The notes beneath the pieces are model-generated. The model was given only the letters and a program-made list of their open reading frames with translations. It did no database searches and had not been told where the DNA came from. The translations under genes were made by a program, and so were the position numbers. Of a DNA stretch of 64,000 nt, positions 25,561 through 33,139 are shown in pieces. The DNA is from Oerskovia enterophila (GTDB lineage Bacteria > Actinomycetota > Actinomycetes > Actinomycetales > Cellulomonadaceae), in the NCBI RefSeq assembly GCF_001692445.1, contig NZ_MAQA01000003.1, forward strand, positions 121,561-185,560, in the 5' to 3' direction. The stretch's first letter is position 1. Every line of letters begins with the position of its first letter.

Positions 25561-25708
25561 CCGTCCCACGCATCAGGTGGCCGCAGGGTCGTCGTCAGCA
25601 GGTCGCCCGATGGCGGAGCGCGCCTTCACGTCGAAGGTGCGCCCCGCCGTCGGGCACGCGCGGTCCTCCGCGAACGTTGAGCGTCGCGGAGGAGTGCTGC
25701 CCCGGCGA

Positions 25709-26458
25709 TCATCTGTGTGTCGTGGTCGGCAGAGTGCGCCCGGCGGGCCGGGGCACGCCGATCAGGGTGTCGACGCCGGGCGAGACGTGGACGAGCGGTT
25801 CGATCTGCGGGGATGGCAGGTCCATGGTCTCGAACACGTTCGTGTCGAGGAGGTCCAGGGTGGCTCGTCGCAGCGGCCACGGCGGATGGGTCACGGGGAC
25901 TCGCCACACGTGCCCGGCACGGACGGTGTAGGCGTTCCACCTGCCGGTCAGTCGGCCCTCCAGTTCGGTCGGTGTGCTGATGTGCGCGTCCGCCCGGACA
26001 CTTGCCCGCAGCCGGAGCGGTCGCGCCGGAGCACCGAGCGTGGGACGGGCGTCGTAGAGGAGGCTGGCGTCCCCTATCGGCCGGATGGTTGCCTTGGTGT
26101 GATGGTAGGGCAGCCCGATCATGCGCATCAGGGTGTTCATCGCTCGACGCGTTGACCACAGGCCGAGGAACCACAGCCCGTCGGTGCCGTCGTCGTGACG
26201 CACGTAGGTCCGCAGGTTGATCTCGGGGAACGTCGACCAGCCCGGGGCCGGGGGTAGGGGCGGCACACGGACGTCCTGCATGAGGAAGGGCGTCAGCCCG
26301 ATCCACGCGGTGCCCTCGTACGTCTGCACGTGCAACCCGCGGGGCAGCCGCTCCTGGATCACGGCCGCTGCGACAGGCCAGTGCAGGAAGGTCAGGGCGG
26401 ACCAGCGCTGGGCGTTCACGGGCAGGCGGATCGTGTTCTGCGGAGTCGGGCCGCTCAT
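25709..26458 (-). CDS. DUF2071 (YqjF-like) family protein
   Basis: The 249-residue protein matches the DUF2071 family, which has an acetoacetate-decarboxylase-like fold: FLHWPVAAAVIQERLPRGLH, TAWIGLTPFLMQDVRVPPLP, STFPEINLRTYVRHDDG, GLWFLGLWSTRRAMNTLMRM and LPYHHTKATIR. AAAGGGGGG precedes the start. The reaction is unknown. It lies convergent to the catalase with 148 bases between them. Confidence 0.85.
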   Translation of the reverse strand: MSGPTPQNTIRLPVNAQRWSALTFLHWPVAAAVIQERLPRGLHVQTYEGTAWIGLTPFLMQDVRVPPLPPAPGWSTFPEINLRTYVRHDDGTDGLWFLGLWSTRRAMNTLMRMIGLPYHHTKATIRPIGDASLLYDARPTLGAPARPLRLRASVRADAHISTPTELEGRLTGRWNAYTVRAGHVWRVPVTHPPWPLRRATLDLLDTNVFETMDLPSPQIEPLVHVSPGVDTLIGVPRPAGRTLPTTTHR

Positions 26459-26605
26459 GACGCCCCCCTTTCCGTGCTGGCTCCCTCACCCCGGGGAGGG
26501 TCCCAGCAGGCTCGCACGCGACCCGTCGGCTCGCACCCGCGCCGGCGAACTTCGGCCCTGGTACACATCCCGTGCGAGTGCCGCCCGACCCGCCTAGCGT
26601 CGGAG

Positions 26606-26797
26606 ATGCTCCGAACCCGCTCGTCCAGGAGGCGGCGAGCTCCCGCGGGGCACGCGACGACAGGAGCCGCGACGAGCACCGAACCGTATGACCCCGAGGT
26701 CGACCCCGACGTCGGCCCGGACAGCCTCAACCCCCGCAGCCAGGGAGCCAAGGACGAGCCGCAGGTCGGCGACGACCCCACGGGGTTCGACGACTGA
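26606..26797 (+). CDS. Small acidic hypothetical protein
   Basis: A 63-residue frame from ATG 26606 has an Arg-rich start and a C-terminal half that looks protein-like and acidic: EPYDPEVDPDVGPDSLNP and KDEPQVGDDPTGFDD. The real start may lie further in. No motif is recognised. Confidence 0.35.
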   Translation: MLRTRSSRRRRAPAGHATTGAATSTEPYDPEVDPDVGPDSLNPRSQGAKDEPQVGDDPTGFDD

Positions 26798-27400
26798 CGC
26801 CGATCCGATGCTGCGGACCTGTCGCGGACCTCGATGCCGCGCGCCACGAGCGCGTCGCTGATGAGTGAACGTTGGCAGCGCCACGGGACGGCCTAGGCGC
26901 ACATGATGGCAAGGTCGTCATGGCTGGTTCAAGCAACCAGCCGGTCGACGGCGTGGTCGACGACAGGGTCAGCGCACCGCCTTCAGCGGCCATGTCCACG
27001 AACAAATGGCACGACCGCACTGCGAGCGGTGCCGCGCTCTTCCTGTCTGCGACCGAGCGGGCCAGGAGACCCAGAATGTGCGGCGATCTCAACCGACCAA
27101 CGCACCACAGGCCACAGCGACGAAGACTATGCCCCTGTGGCGACTCGGGTAGTTTCCGCAGTTGGCATGCGCGTCCGCCGCCGCGGGCTCCGCTGTCGGG
27201 CAGCCGTGACGGGCGCGCAGAGCCGGATCGCCACCGTGATAACGAAGGCTGCGTCGAGGAGGAGCAGGACGCTTAGCACCGTCACGACGAGATGCGTCGA
27301 CGGGCGCTCGGCCGCGTACCTGGCCCCGGAGGCGGCCTGCAATCAAGGGGACCCCACGCGCCCGAGCGCACCCAATCGGCGACGAGCGCTGCCCCGGATC
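26798..27400. other. Long interval with only a weak small membrane ORF
   Basis: No confident gene lies in these 603 bases. On the minus strand, 27127-27342 from a TTG encodes 71 residues with one clear transmembrane stretch (HLVVTVLSVLLLLDAAFVIT), which could be a small membrane protein or a gene remnant. The remainder shows only shadow frames. Confidence 0.35.
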
Positions 27401-27898
27401 TCAGGTAGCGGCGAGCTTTTCGATCTCGTAGTCGGGCACGTTAACGCCCACTGTGAAGCTCGGGCTCCAGTCGATTCCGAGTTCGTCGGCGGCGCGCTGG
27501 GCTTCGATCGCGCCTTCCTTGCCCTCGTAGGTCGACCATGGATCGAACGCGACGAACGCAGGCTTAGCGTCCGGCGACGCCTCCCACGCCGCTACCAGCA
27601 CCGTCCGCAAAGTCTCGCTTGTGACGACGTAGCCCAGCGGCACCTCCGCGCGGATCAACCATCCGCGGGTGAGGCCATCCGGGATCGATTCGACCTCGAT
27701 CTGCAGGGATTCAGGAAGCGCGGTCTCTACGGCTTCGATCACGGGCGCGGGATCGGCCGGGTCGGTGTTCGGATCGGCCTGTTCGGCGGCTGCGGGCGGC
27801 GGCGTCCCCGGAGTGGATGTACCCGCCGGGGAGCATCCGGTCAGCAGCAGCCCGGCGAGACTCATTCCAGCGGCACCGAGAGCCACGCGTCGCATCAT
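27401..27898 (-). CDS. Lipoprotein of unknown function
   Basis: From ATG 27898 the product has 165 residues with a lipoprotein signal (MMRRVALGAAGMSLAGLLLTGC), a Pro/Thr/Ala linker and a globular part containing GWLIRAEVPLGYVVTSETLR and SPSFTVGVNVPDYEIEKLA. AGGGGGC lies about 8 bases ahead. It is divergent from a second lipoprotein gene with 97 bases between starts. Codon use is slightly less GC-rich than the hydrolase genes, in line with a different origin. Confidence 0.75.
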   Translation of the reverse strand: MMRRVALGAAGMSLAGLLLTGCSPAGTSTPGTPPPAAAEQADPNTDPADPAPVIEAVETALPESLQIEVESIPDGLTRGWLIRAEVPLGYVVTSETLRTVLVAAWEASPDAKPAFVAFDPWSTYEGKEGAIEAQRAADELGIDWSPSFTVGVNVPDYEIEKLAAT

Positions 27899-27995
27899 CA
27901 GTCGCCCCCTGTTTGTCCGCCACCTCCGTCGCACGGTCGTGCGCCGCGATCTGCTCAAGTCTCACACGACCGTCCGCGTCAGAGAGAATGGGCCG

Positions 27996-28583
27996 ATGCG
28001 CCGTCTTGCCACGATGTTGCTCGCTGCACTCTCACTCGCTGCCTTCGCCGGATGTGCGCCGTCTCTGGAAGAACGCCGCGAGAGCCTCCAGGAGTCCATT
28101 GCGACCGTCGACGGGGTGACGTATGCGGATGTCGCCGGCAGTGGCATCCGCGTCTCTGCGGAAGAGGGTGTCTCCGCAGAGGACGCCGCGGAGATCCTGG
28201 ACGAGGTGCGCTCGCTCGTCATCGAGGACGATCCGGAAGATGTCCCCACGGTAGATGTGTGGTTCACGGGGCCCGAGGATCGAGCATGGATCGGGTCCTG
28301 GGCGTTCGGGGCGATCGCCCAGGAGGGATTCGATCAGCAAGCGCAGTTCGTCGCCAGCCTGTCGGAGTGGGCCGGCATCAACGCCGCGGATGCGCCGTTC
28401 TCGAAGATCAGACTCGAGGTCAGCGACCCGACAACTGATCGGTTCCCTGAGCAGTTCGTCTCGATCCAGGCGTATGAGATGTCCGGCCCTCCGTCGGAGC
28501 AGGACCGTGCCGAGTTGCTGGATTTGTGGGTCAAGAGCGGCGGCGACCCCGACGTGTACATCCACTGGCGAAATCGCTCATGA
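27996..28583 (+). CDS. Lipoprotein of unknown function
   Basis: The 195-residue protein begins MRRLATMLLAALSLAAFAGC, a clear lipobox. The mature domain alternates acidic helices and strands (ESIATVDGVTYADVAGSGIR, VDVWFTGPEDRAWIGSWAFG, VYIHWRNRS). A GAGAAT seven bases before the ATG looks like a -10 element of a leaderless transcript. Its stop overlaps the start of the next (truncated) gene. No family is recognised. Confidence 0.75.
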   Translation: MRRLATMLLAALSLAAFAGCAPSLEERRESLQESIATVDGVTYADVAGSGIRVSAEEGVSAEDAAEILDEVRSLVIEDDPEDVPTVDVWFTGPEDRAWIGSWAFGAIAQEGFDQQAQFVASLSEWAGINAADAPFSKIRLEVSDPTTDRFPEQFVSIQAYEMSGPPSEQDRAELLDLWVKSGGDPDVYIHWRNRS

Positions 28584-28867
28584 GGTACAGCCGGTGGCGA
28601 AGCCTGCCCCTCACGGTCGGCGTCAGCGCTGTCGTCTGTGCGATCGCAGTGCTCGGCGGCTGCAGCACAGAATGGGGTCTTGGTAGTAACGGAGCAGGAT
28701 TGCGCGCTAAGCCTTCTCGGGACCTGCGGCTCAGTCGGGTTGGAGCGGCGGGTGGGGTTGAGGCGGCCGTACAACGGTGGTGCGGACGACGCCGAGCACG
28801 TTGCGATTCGCCCGACGGTCTTGCCTCGTTCGTCGTAGAGACGGTGCCGCTCCCCGCGTGCGCCTGA
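28580..28867 (+). pseudogene. Truncated lipoprotein gene
   Basis: ATG overlaps the previous stop by 4 bases. The start MRYSRWRSLPLTVGVSAVV with LGGC is a good lipoprotein signal, but after STEWG (about 28680) the sequence loses protein character and runs to a chance stop. I infer that a rearrangement removed the mature domain. Confidence 0.5.
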
Positions 28868-29072
28868 AAGATGGGACTTCGACCAACGCACTGCCCTGGC
28901 CCTGCGAGCCACGTTCAAGAACCTACCCACCCCCTACCCGCCCGAAGCTCTCGAGACCCGGTTGCTGCCATCCTGGTTCCTGCACTCCACCGCCCCAGGC
29001 GTGCCCCGCACACTCACGTCCTGGAACACCACACCCACCGTGTTGGACGCGCCTGTGATCATGACTCCATGA
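28839..29072 (+). pseudogene. C-terminal gene fragment coupled to the ankyrin gene
   Basis: A frame opened only by an upstream TAG encodes WDFDQRTALALRATFKNLP, PEALETRLLPSWFLHSTAPG and WNTTPTVLDAP, which looks like real protein. Its TGA overlaps the ATG of the ankyrin gene by 4 bases, as in functional operons here. The start and most of the gene are missing, so it is the surviving tail of the operon's earlier first gene. Confidence 0.5.
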
Positions 29073-29623
29073 GCTACCCAGCGGTCTACCGCAGCGTGCG
29101 CCAGAGCGAGTCCGAGTTCCTCGCCGACTACGACCTGTCCCTGGCGAACTGGGCCGACGGGCAGGGCACGACGCTGCTCATGTACGCCCTGCGCAACCCC
29201 GAGCCCGCCCCCCGCGCTGCGATCGCCGGCCGCCTCCTGGACGACGGCGCCGACCCGGCCGCGACCTCTGGCGGCACCAACGCGCTGCACGTGTTGCTCA
29301 GCGCGACGTCGCACGACTTCGCTGCCGAGCCCGCGCTGCTCGCCCGCCTGCTCGAGGGCGGTGCCGACATCAACGCCGACACCGGCGACCGGTGGGGAGC
29401 CCCGCTGCAGACGCTCGCCCGGACGTTCAAGTTCTCCGACGAAGAACTCGCCCCGTTCTACGACGTCCTGTTCGCCCGGCCCGAGCTCGACGTCACCACG
29501 CCCAGCCACAAGGGCCGTAGCATCACCGAGAGCGCCCAAGCGGCCGGCGAGGCCCGGGCAGGTCTCCTGAAGCGGTGCCTTGCGCACGCCCAGGCGAACA
29601 CCGCCCCGCTGGAAAGTCGATGA
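29069..29623 (+). CDS. Ankyrin-repeat protein
   Basis: The 184-residue protein carries ankyrin-type repeats: DGQGTTLLMYALRNPEP, AAIAGRLLDDGADPAATSGG with NALHVLLS, and LLARLLEGGADINADTGDRW followed by APLQTLA. Each shows the G-A-D-(P/I)-N-like turn. There is no signal peptide, so it is cytoplasmic and probably a protein-binding module. ATG and stop are each shared with neighbours by 4-base overlaps, so it is the middle gene of a tight operon. Confidence 0.8.
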   Translation: MSYPAVYRSVRQSESEFLADYDLSLANWADGQGTTLLMYALRNPEPAPRAAIAGRLLDDGADPAATSGGTNALHVLLSATSHDFAAEPALLARLLEGGADINADTGDRWGAPLQTLARTFKFSDEELAPFYDVLFARPELDVTTPSHKGRSITESAQAAGEARAGLLKRCLAHAQANTAPLESR

Positions 29624-30111
29624 CGCTCGAGCAGGTCGAGCTGTTCGCGTCCTGGCTCGAGGCGATGCACCCGCGTCTGGCACGTTTCGAGGACGTCATC
29701 ACCCCGCGGGAGTGGAGCGGCGGGTACACCCGGGAGTCCCTCGTCTCGCTCGAGCGGTACATCCTCGACAGGTGGCCCGACAAGAAGGCGTTCATCGACG
29801 AGAACGATACGGACTTCATCGACGGTTCGACGCGGTACATCGGGGAGACGTACCTGCGCCTCGCGGGTGGCGGATGGTCGATCGACCACGACCCGGCGTT
29901 CATCTACACCGGGCGGCCCGTGGTCCGGTTCGACACCGGCAGCCCGATGCCGGTCTCACCGGTGCACCTCATGACGACCATCCTCGCCCGGCGCACAGGC
30001 AACGTCCTGACCCGGATCTGGGACGGCCAGGCTGCCGCCGTGGAGCGGCGGCGCGAGACAGAGGGGCCGGGCTGGGAGCCGGTGCGCGACCCTGTGCCGG
30101 CGAGATCGTGA
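29620..30111 (+). CDS. Hypothetical protein downstream of the ankyrin gene
   Basis: This 163-residue acidic protein starts MTLEQVELFASWLEAMHPRL and contains DGSTRYIGETYLRLAGGGWS and SPVHLMTTILARRTGNVLTR. The 'YIGETxxRxxGGxW' block resembles small immunity-like or plasmid proteins, but I cannot name a family. Translational coupling with the ankyrin gene suggests they work together. Confidence 0.65.
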   Translation: MTLEQVELFASWLEAMHPRLARFEDVITPREWSGGYTRESLVSLERYILDRWPDKKAFIDENDTDFIDGSTRYIGETYLRLAGGGWSIDHDPAFIYTGRPVVRFDTGSPMPVSPVHLMTTILARRTGNVLTRIWDGQAAAVERRRETEGPGWEPVRDPVPARS

Positions 30112-30180
30112 TCTGGCGTGAGGGCCGAGTGTTACGGCTGCAATTGTCTGGCGACACTCGTTCGATGAGGAGGAACCAGA

Positions 30181-30333
30181 GTGCCCAAGCAGGCGTGGTT
30201 GGAGCAACGCTTCTGCGACCAGTGCCAAGACGTGGTCGGCGTCCAGATGCACGTCCACGCCCCCGGGGCGCCCGGTGAGGGGCACGTCACGGGCGCCGTC
30301 GGATACGACGCCGCAGGGCACGAGTTCGGGTGA
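30181..30333 (+). CDS. Small CxxC protein, module copy 1
   Basis: This 50-residue frame from GTG 30181 reads VPKQAWLEQRFCDQCQDVVG, VQMHVHAPGAPGEGHVTG and AVGYDAAGHEFG. A good GAGGAGGA lies upstream. It is homologous to the frames at 32982-33135 and 51488-51643, and all three precede a PAS-ANTAR gene. The single CxxC plus His residues could form half of a zinc site. The function is unknown; the conservation and constant position argue that it is real. Confidence 0.6.
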   Translation: MPKQAWLEQRFCDQCQDVVGVQMHVHAPGAPGEGHVTGAVGYDAAGHEFG

Positions 30334-30564
30334 CTGCAGGATGAATGTGGCGACGCCGCTCCTTGACTGCCACCACATCCCACCACGGGCCGTGCCGTAG
30401 CGATGCCGACATCGGCTCTTGCCACGTTGGTAGGGATGAAGGGGACTTGCCACTCAGAAGCCGCCCTGCCCTGGAGAAGTGAGCCGTTCGTGGGTACGGT
30501 CGATGGCACGAACGAGTCAGGCAGTCGGCTCACGCGTCCTTGAACCCTGAGGAGACGTCCCGTC
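30334..30564 (+). promoter_or_regulatory. Conserved structured leader of PAS-ANTAR gene, copy 1
   Basis: The 231 bases before the gene match the leader at 32738-32981 over nearly their whole length. Elements: stem ATGTGG/CCACAT (30345-30378) around a loop containing GCCGCTCCTTGACT; palindrome GCCGACATCGGC (30405-30416); nested stems GTGAGCCG/CGGCTCAC (30479-30533) and CGTTCGTG/CACGAACG (30485-30514). ANTAR proteins bind paired hairpins in leaders to cause antitermination, so this may be the autoregulatory target. The structure is seen; the role is inferred. Confidence 0.6.
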
Positions 30565-31227
30565 ATGTCGATTGAAGATCGCGCCCCCGCGGCGCCTGCC
30601 GCAGCACCTGAACAGAGCGCCACGACAGCCCAGCCGCTCACCGGCCGGTGGCGGTTCAACCCGGCGACCGCGCAGTGGTGGTGGTCGGAGGAGACCTTTC
30701 ATATTCACGGGTTCGAGCCACATGAGGTCGTCCCGACGACGGACCTCGTCCTGGCGCACAAGCATCCCGACGACCGCGAACGGTTCCGCGACCTGTTCGA
30801 ATCGGCACAGGTGTCGGGCGCCCCGTTCCACAGCATGCACCGCATCATGGACGCCCGCGGGCACGAGCGGGTCGTGACGCTGGTCGGACAAGGACGGCTC
30901 GACCACGACACCGGCGAAGTGGTCGAACTCATGGGGTACTTCATCGACACCACCGCCCCAGTAGCTCAGCGCGCCGAGGCACTGGCGGGCACGCACATCC
31001 GCGCCGCGGCCGCCCACCGGGGGACGATCGAGCAGGCCAAGGGCATCTTGTCTGTGACGCACGGCTTGACGATCGACGAGGCCTTCCAGTTGCTACGGGG
31101 CACTTCGAACCAGCACAACGTCCCCGTGCGCGACCTCGCGGCCCGCCTGATCACCCTGGGGCGCATCCTGCCCGTGGACGAGCACCGCCGCCATGCCGTC
31201 AACGAGTTCTTGCGCAATCCTGCCTAG
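30565..31227 (+). CDS. PAS-ANTAR regulator, copy 1
   Basis: The 220-residue cytoplasmic protein has a PAS (PAS_3-type) sensor at about 25-125 (WRFNPATAQWWWSEETFHIH, TTDLVLAHKHPDDRERFRDL, GYFIDTTAPV). A C-terminal ANTAR domain at about 145-215 follows (HRGTIEQAKGILSVTHGLTI, EAFQLLRGTSNQHNVPVRDL). ANTAR domains bind RNA hairpins and prevent termination. It is 220 residues long like copy 2 and nearly identical to it, with a conserved leader and preceding CxxC gene. The signal sensed by PAS is unknown. Confidence 0.9.
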   Translation: MSIEDRAPAAPAAAPEQSATTAQPLTGRWRFNPATAQWWWSEETFHIHGFEPHEVVPTTDLVLAHKHPDDRERFRDLFESAQVSGAPFHSMHRIMDARGHERVVTLVGQGRLDHDTGEVVELMGYFIDTTAPVAQRAEALAGTHIRAAAAHRGTIEQAKGILSVTHGLTIDEAFQLLRGTSNQHNVPVRDLAARLITLGRILPVDEHRRHAVNEFLRNPA

Positions 31228-31238
31228 GCACAGCCGAA

Positions 31239-31643
31239 GTGTTCAGGATCGAGTCGCTCGCCGAGTTGGCAGAGCTCGCGGAGCTGGGTGAGCCGCTGTA
31301 CGTCCGGTACAGCAAGGGACCGGATGCCGACAGGGCCGAGGTCAGTGTCGACTATGAGAGTGGGTGCCGGCTGCCCGGTCTGTCGGTGAACCGGCTGGAC
31401 CCGCAGCCGTGGTGGGACCGGCCGGTGGAGCACTGGGTGGCGCGGCAGCTGCGCCAGTACGTCCACCTCGCCGAGGAGGACCGCTACGCCTGGGTGCTCA
31501 CGGGTGCGGTGGTGGGCCGGGGGCCGGACTGCGAACCTCTGCTCATGTCGGTCAGGCCGATCGCGCGCCTGAGCGACCAGGTCGTTGACGAGGCTACCCG
31601 CCTCTACCGGCAGGTCTTCGACGTCGGCGACGACGGGACCTGA
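31239..31643 (+). CDS. DUF6098 family protein
   Basis: This 134-residue protein (GTG start, 11 bases after the PAS-ANTAR stop) contains LYVRYSKGPDADRAEVSVDY, ESGCRLPGLSVNRLDPQPWW, RQLRQYVHLAEEDRYAWVLT and PLLMSVRPIARLSDQ. I recognise this as the DUF6098 pattern of actinobacterial small proteins. No catalytic residues are known. It may be transcribed with the regulator. Confidence 0.8.
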   Translation: MFRIESLAELAELAELGEPLYVRYSKGPDADRAEVSVDYESGCRLPGLSVNRLDPQPWWDRPVEHWVARQLRQYVHLAEEDRYAWVLTGAVVGRGPDCEPLLMSVRPIARLSDQVVDEATRLYRQVFDVGDDGT

Positions 31644-31658
31644 CGGCCCGTCGCGGGG

Positions 31659-31877
31659 TCAGCCGGGGATGGTGCGCGGGTCGTTGCCGTAGGAGTTCTT
31701 CTCTGCGATCCGGCCGTCGAGATTCTTGATGACGTGCTCGGCACCCTCGCGGATCGCGACCTCTCGGCCCGCCGCTACTGCTTCTGCCTTGGTGTCGAAC
31801 ACCGCGAACGCCACCGAGTCGCCCTGGCGCCGGTTCTTCCAGATGTTGTCCTCGTGAAATGTCTCGATCGTGGTCAT
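31659..31877 (-). CDS. DUF2188 domain protein
   Basis: The 72-residue protein has DSVAFAVFDTKAEAVAAGRE and EGAEHVIKNLDGRIAEKNSY with GNDPRTIPG, the typical DUF2188 order (strand, helix, 'HxxDGxIxxxxSYGxDPxxxxG'). An AAGGGA site precedes the ATG. DUF2188 proteins are common, small and uncharacterised. It lies between the two inverted PAS-ANTAR modules. Confidence 0.85.
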   Translation of the reverse strand: MTTIETFHEDNIWKNRRQGDSVAFAVFDTKAEAVAAGREVAIREGAEHVIKNLDGRIAEKNSYGNDPRTIPG

Positions 31878-32074
31878 CTCGATCCCTTCGCCAGGCCGCC
31901 CGCGAGCGACTTGCAGGCCGGGACCTCCTCATCGCGACGAGGGCTATCGGGCAGAGCGTCGATGAACCGCTCGACGCTGGGGACGACGGGCCGCCGCGGG
32001 TAGGCCGGTGCATCAGCCGCGATACGGTATCGAGCACGACACCCTCGGGAGGCGCAGTCGGGTGCGCCACCCAC

Positions 32075-32737
32075 CTAGAGAGGATTGCGCAGGAACTCGT
32101 CGACGCAGTGCCGGCGATGTTCGTCGAGGGGCAAGATGCGGCCGAGGTTGATCAGGCGCGCCGCGAGCTCACGCACGGGGACGTTGTGCTGGTTGGACGT
32201 GGCGCGCAGGACCTCGAAAGCCTCATCGATCGTCAGTGCGTGCGTCACGGACAAGATGCCCTTGGCTTGCTCGATCGTCCCGCGATGTGCGGCGGCAGCC
32301 CGGATGTGGTCTCCCGCCATGGTCTCAGCGCGCTCGCAGACCGGGGCTGTCGTGTCGACGAAGTAGCCCATGAGCTCCATCACCTCGCCGGTATCGATGT
32401 GACGGCGTCCTTGCCCGACCAAGGTGACCACTCGTTCGCGGCCGCGGGCATTCATGATGCGGTGGACGCTGTGGAACGGGTCTCCGCTGGCCTTCGCGGC
32501 TTCCAGTATCTGACGGAACTGCTCACGGTCGTCGGGGTGCTTGTGCGCCAGGACCAAGTCCGTGGTCGGGACCACCTCGTGCGGTTCGAACCCGTGGATG
32601 CGGTAGGTCTGCGGTGACCACCACCACCGCTCGGTGATCAGGTCGTAGCGCCACTGTCCTGTGCGCGGCTGGCCTGTCGTGGCGTGTTGTTCACGTGCTA
32701 CTGCGTGCGCCGAGGGGGCGCGGTCTTCGATTGACAT
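32075..32737 (-). CDS. PAS-ANTAR regulator, copy 2 (inverted)
   Basis: From ATG 32737 it has 220 residues, aligned end to end with copy 1: WRYDLITERWWWSPQTYRIH, identical HGFEPHEVVPTTDLVLAHKH, and HRGTIEQAKGILSVTHALTI in the ANTAR part. The alternative start at 32761 would use leader sequence. The gene faces copy 1 tail to tail with DUF6098 and DUF2188 between them. Retention of both complete reading frames suggests that both are functional. Confidence 0.88.
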   Translation of the reverse strand: MSIEDRAPSAHAVAREQHATTGQPRTGQWRYDLITERWWWSPQTYRIHGFEPHEVVPTTDLVLAHKHPDDREQFRQILEAAKASGDPFHSVHRIMNARGRERVVTLVGQGRRHIDTGEVMELMGYFVDTTAPVCERAETMAGDHIRAAAAHRGTIEQAKGILSVTHALTIDEAFEVLRATSNQHNVPVRELAARLINLGRILPLDEHRRHCVDEFLRNPL

Positions 32738-32981
32738 GGCGGAACGTCTCCTCTGGATCAAGGATGCGCGAGCCGACTGCCTGACTCATTCGTGCCCATC
32801 GACCGTACCCGCGAACCGCGCATTTCACTCAGCGAAGGTGGCATTCGGCTGGCGAGTCTCCTTCCTCCCAGCCAACGTGAGAAGGGCCGATATCGGCACG
32901 CTCCGGCACTGCCGCGGCGGGGTGTGGTGGCAGTCAAGGAGCGGCGCCACCACACTCACAACCCAGCGCGATCAGCAGGAC
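32738..32981 (-). promoter_or_regulatory. Conserved structured leader of PAS-ANTAR gene, copy 2
   Basis: This is the counterpart of 30334-30564 on the opposite strand. Read on the minus strand it has stem GTGTGGTGGC/GCCACCACAC (32922-32954 region) around the same GCCGCTCCTTGACT loop, palindrome GCCGATATCGGC (32886-32897), the run GGTTCGCGGGTACGG, and outer arms ATGCGCG/CGCGCAT. Pairs changed relative to copy 1 often keep pairing, for example G-C to A-T at the base of the first stem. Confidence 0.58.
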
Positions 32982-33135
32982 TCGTGCCCCTCGGCGCCGT
33001 ACCCGACCGCAGCCGTCGCATACCCCACGCTGGGGGCTTCGGGGGGCGTGGACATGCATCTGCACGTCGACGACGTCCTGGCACCGCGGGCACATTCGCT
33101 GTTCCAACCAGGGCTGACACTGGCGTTTGGGGCGG
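32982..33135 (-). pseudogene. Small CxxC protein, module copy 2, frameshifted
   Basis: The minus-strand frame reads PWLEQRMCPRCQDVVDVQMHVHAP, close to copy 1. After the six-C run in CACGCCCCCCGAAG the matching sequence (EAPSVGYATAAVGYGAEGHESC, split by the shift) is in another frame. The start codon and ribosome-binding site are also absent because the permease gene abuts at 33140. One C fewer would restore the C-terminal half. Confidence 0.6.
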
Positions 33136-33139
33136 TCGA

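Noticed and set aside
23395..25569. A 724-codon minus-strand frame opposite the catalase
   Set aside because: Composition is Arg/Val/Asp-rich without motifs, and the plus strand encodes a complete catalase. It is an antisense shadow.
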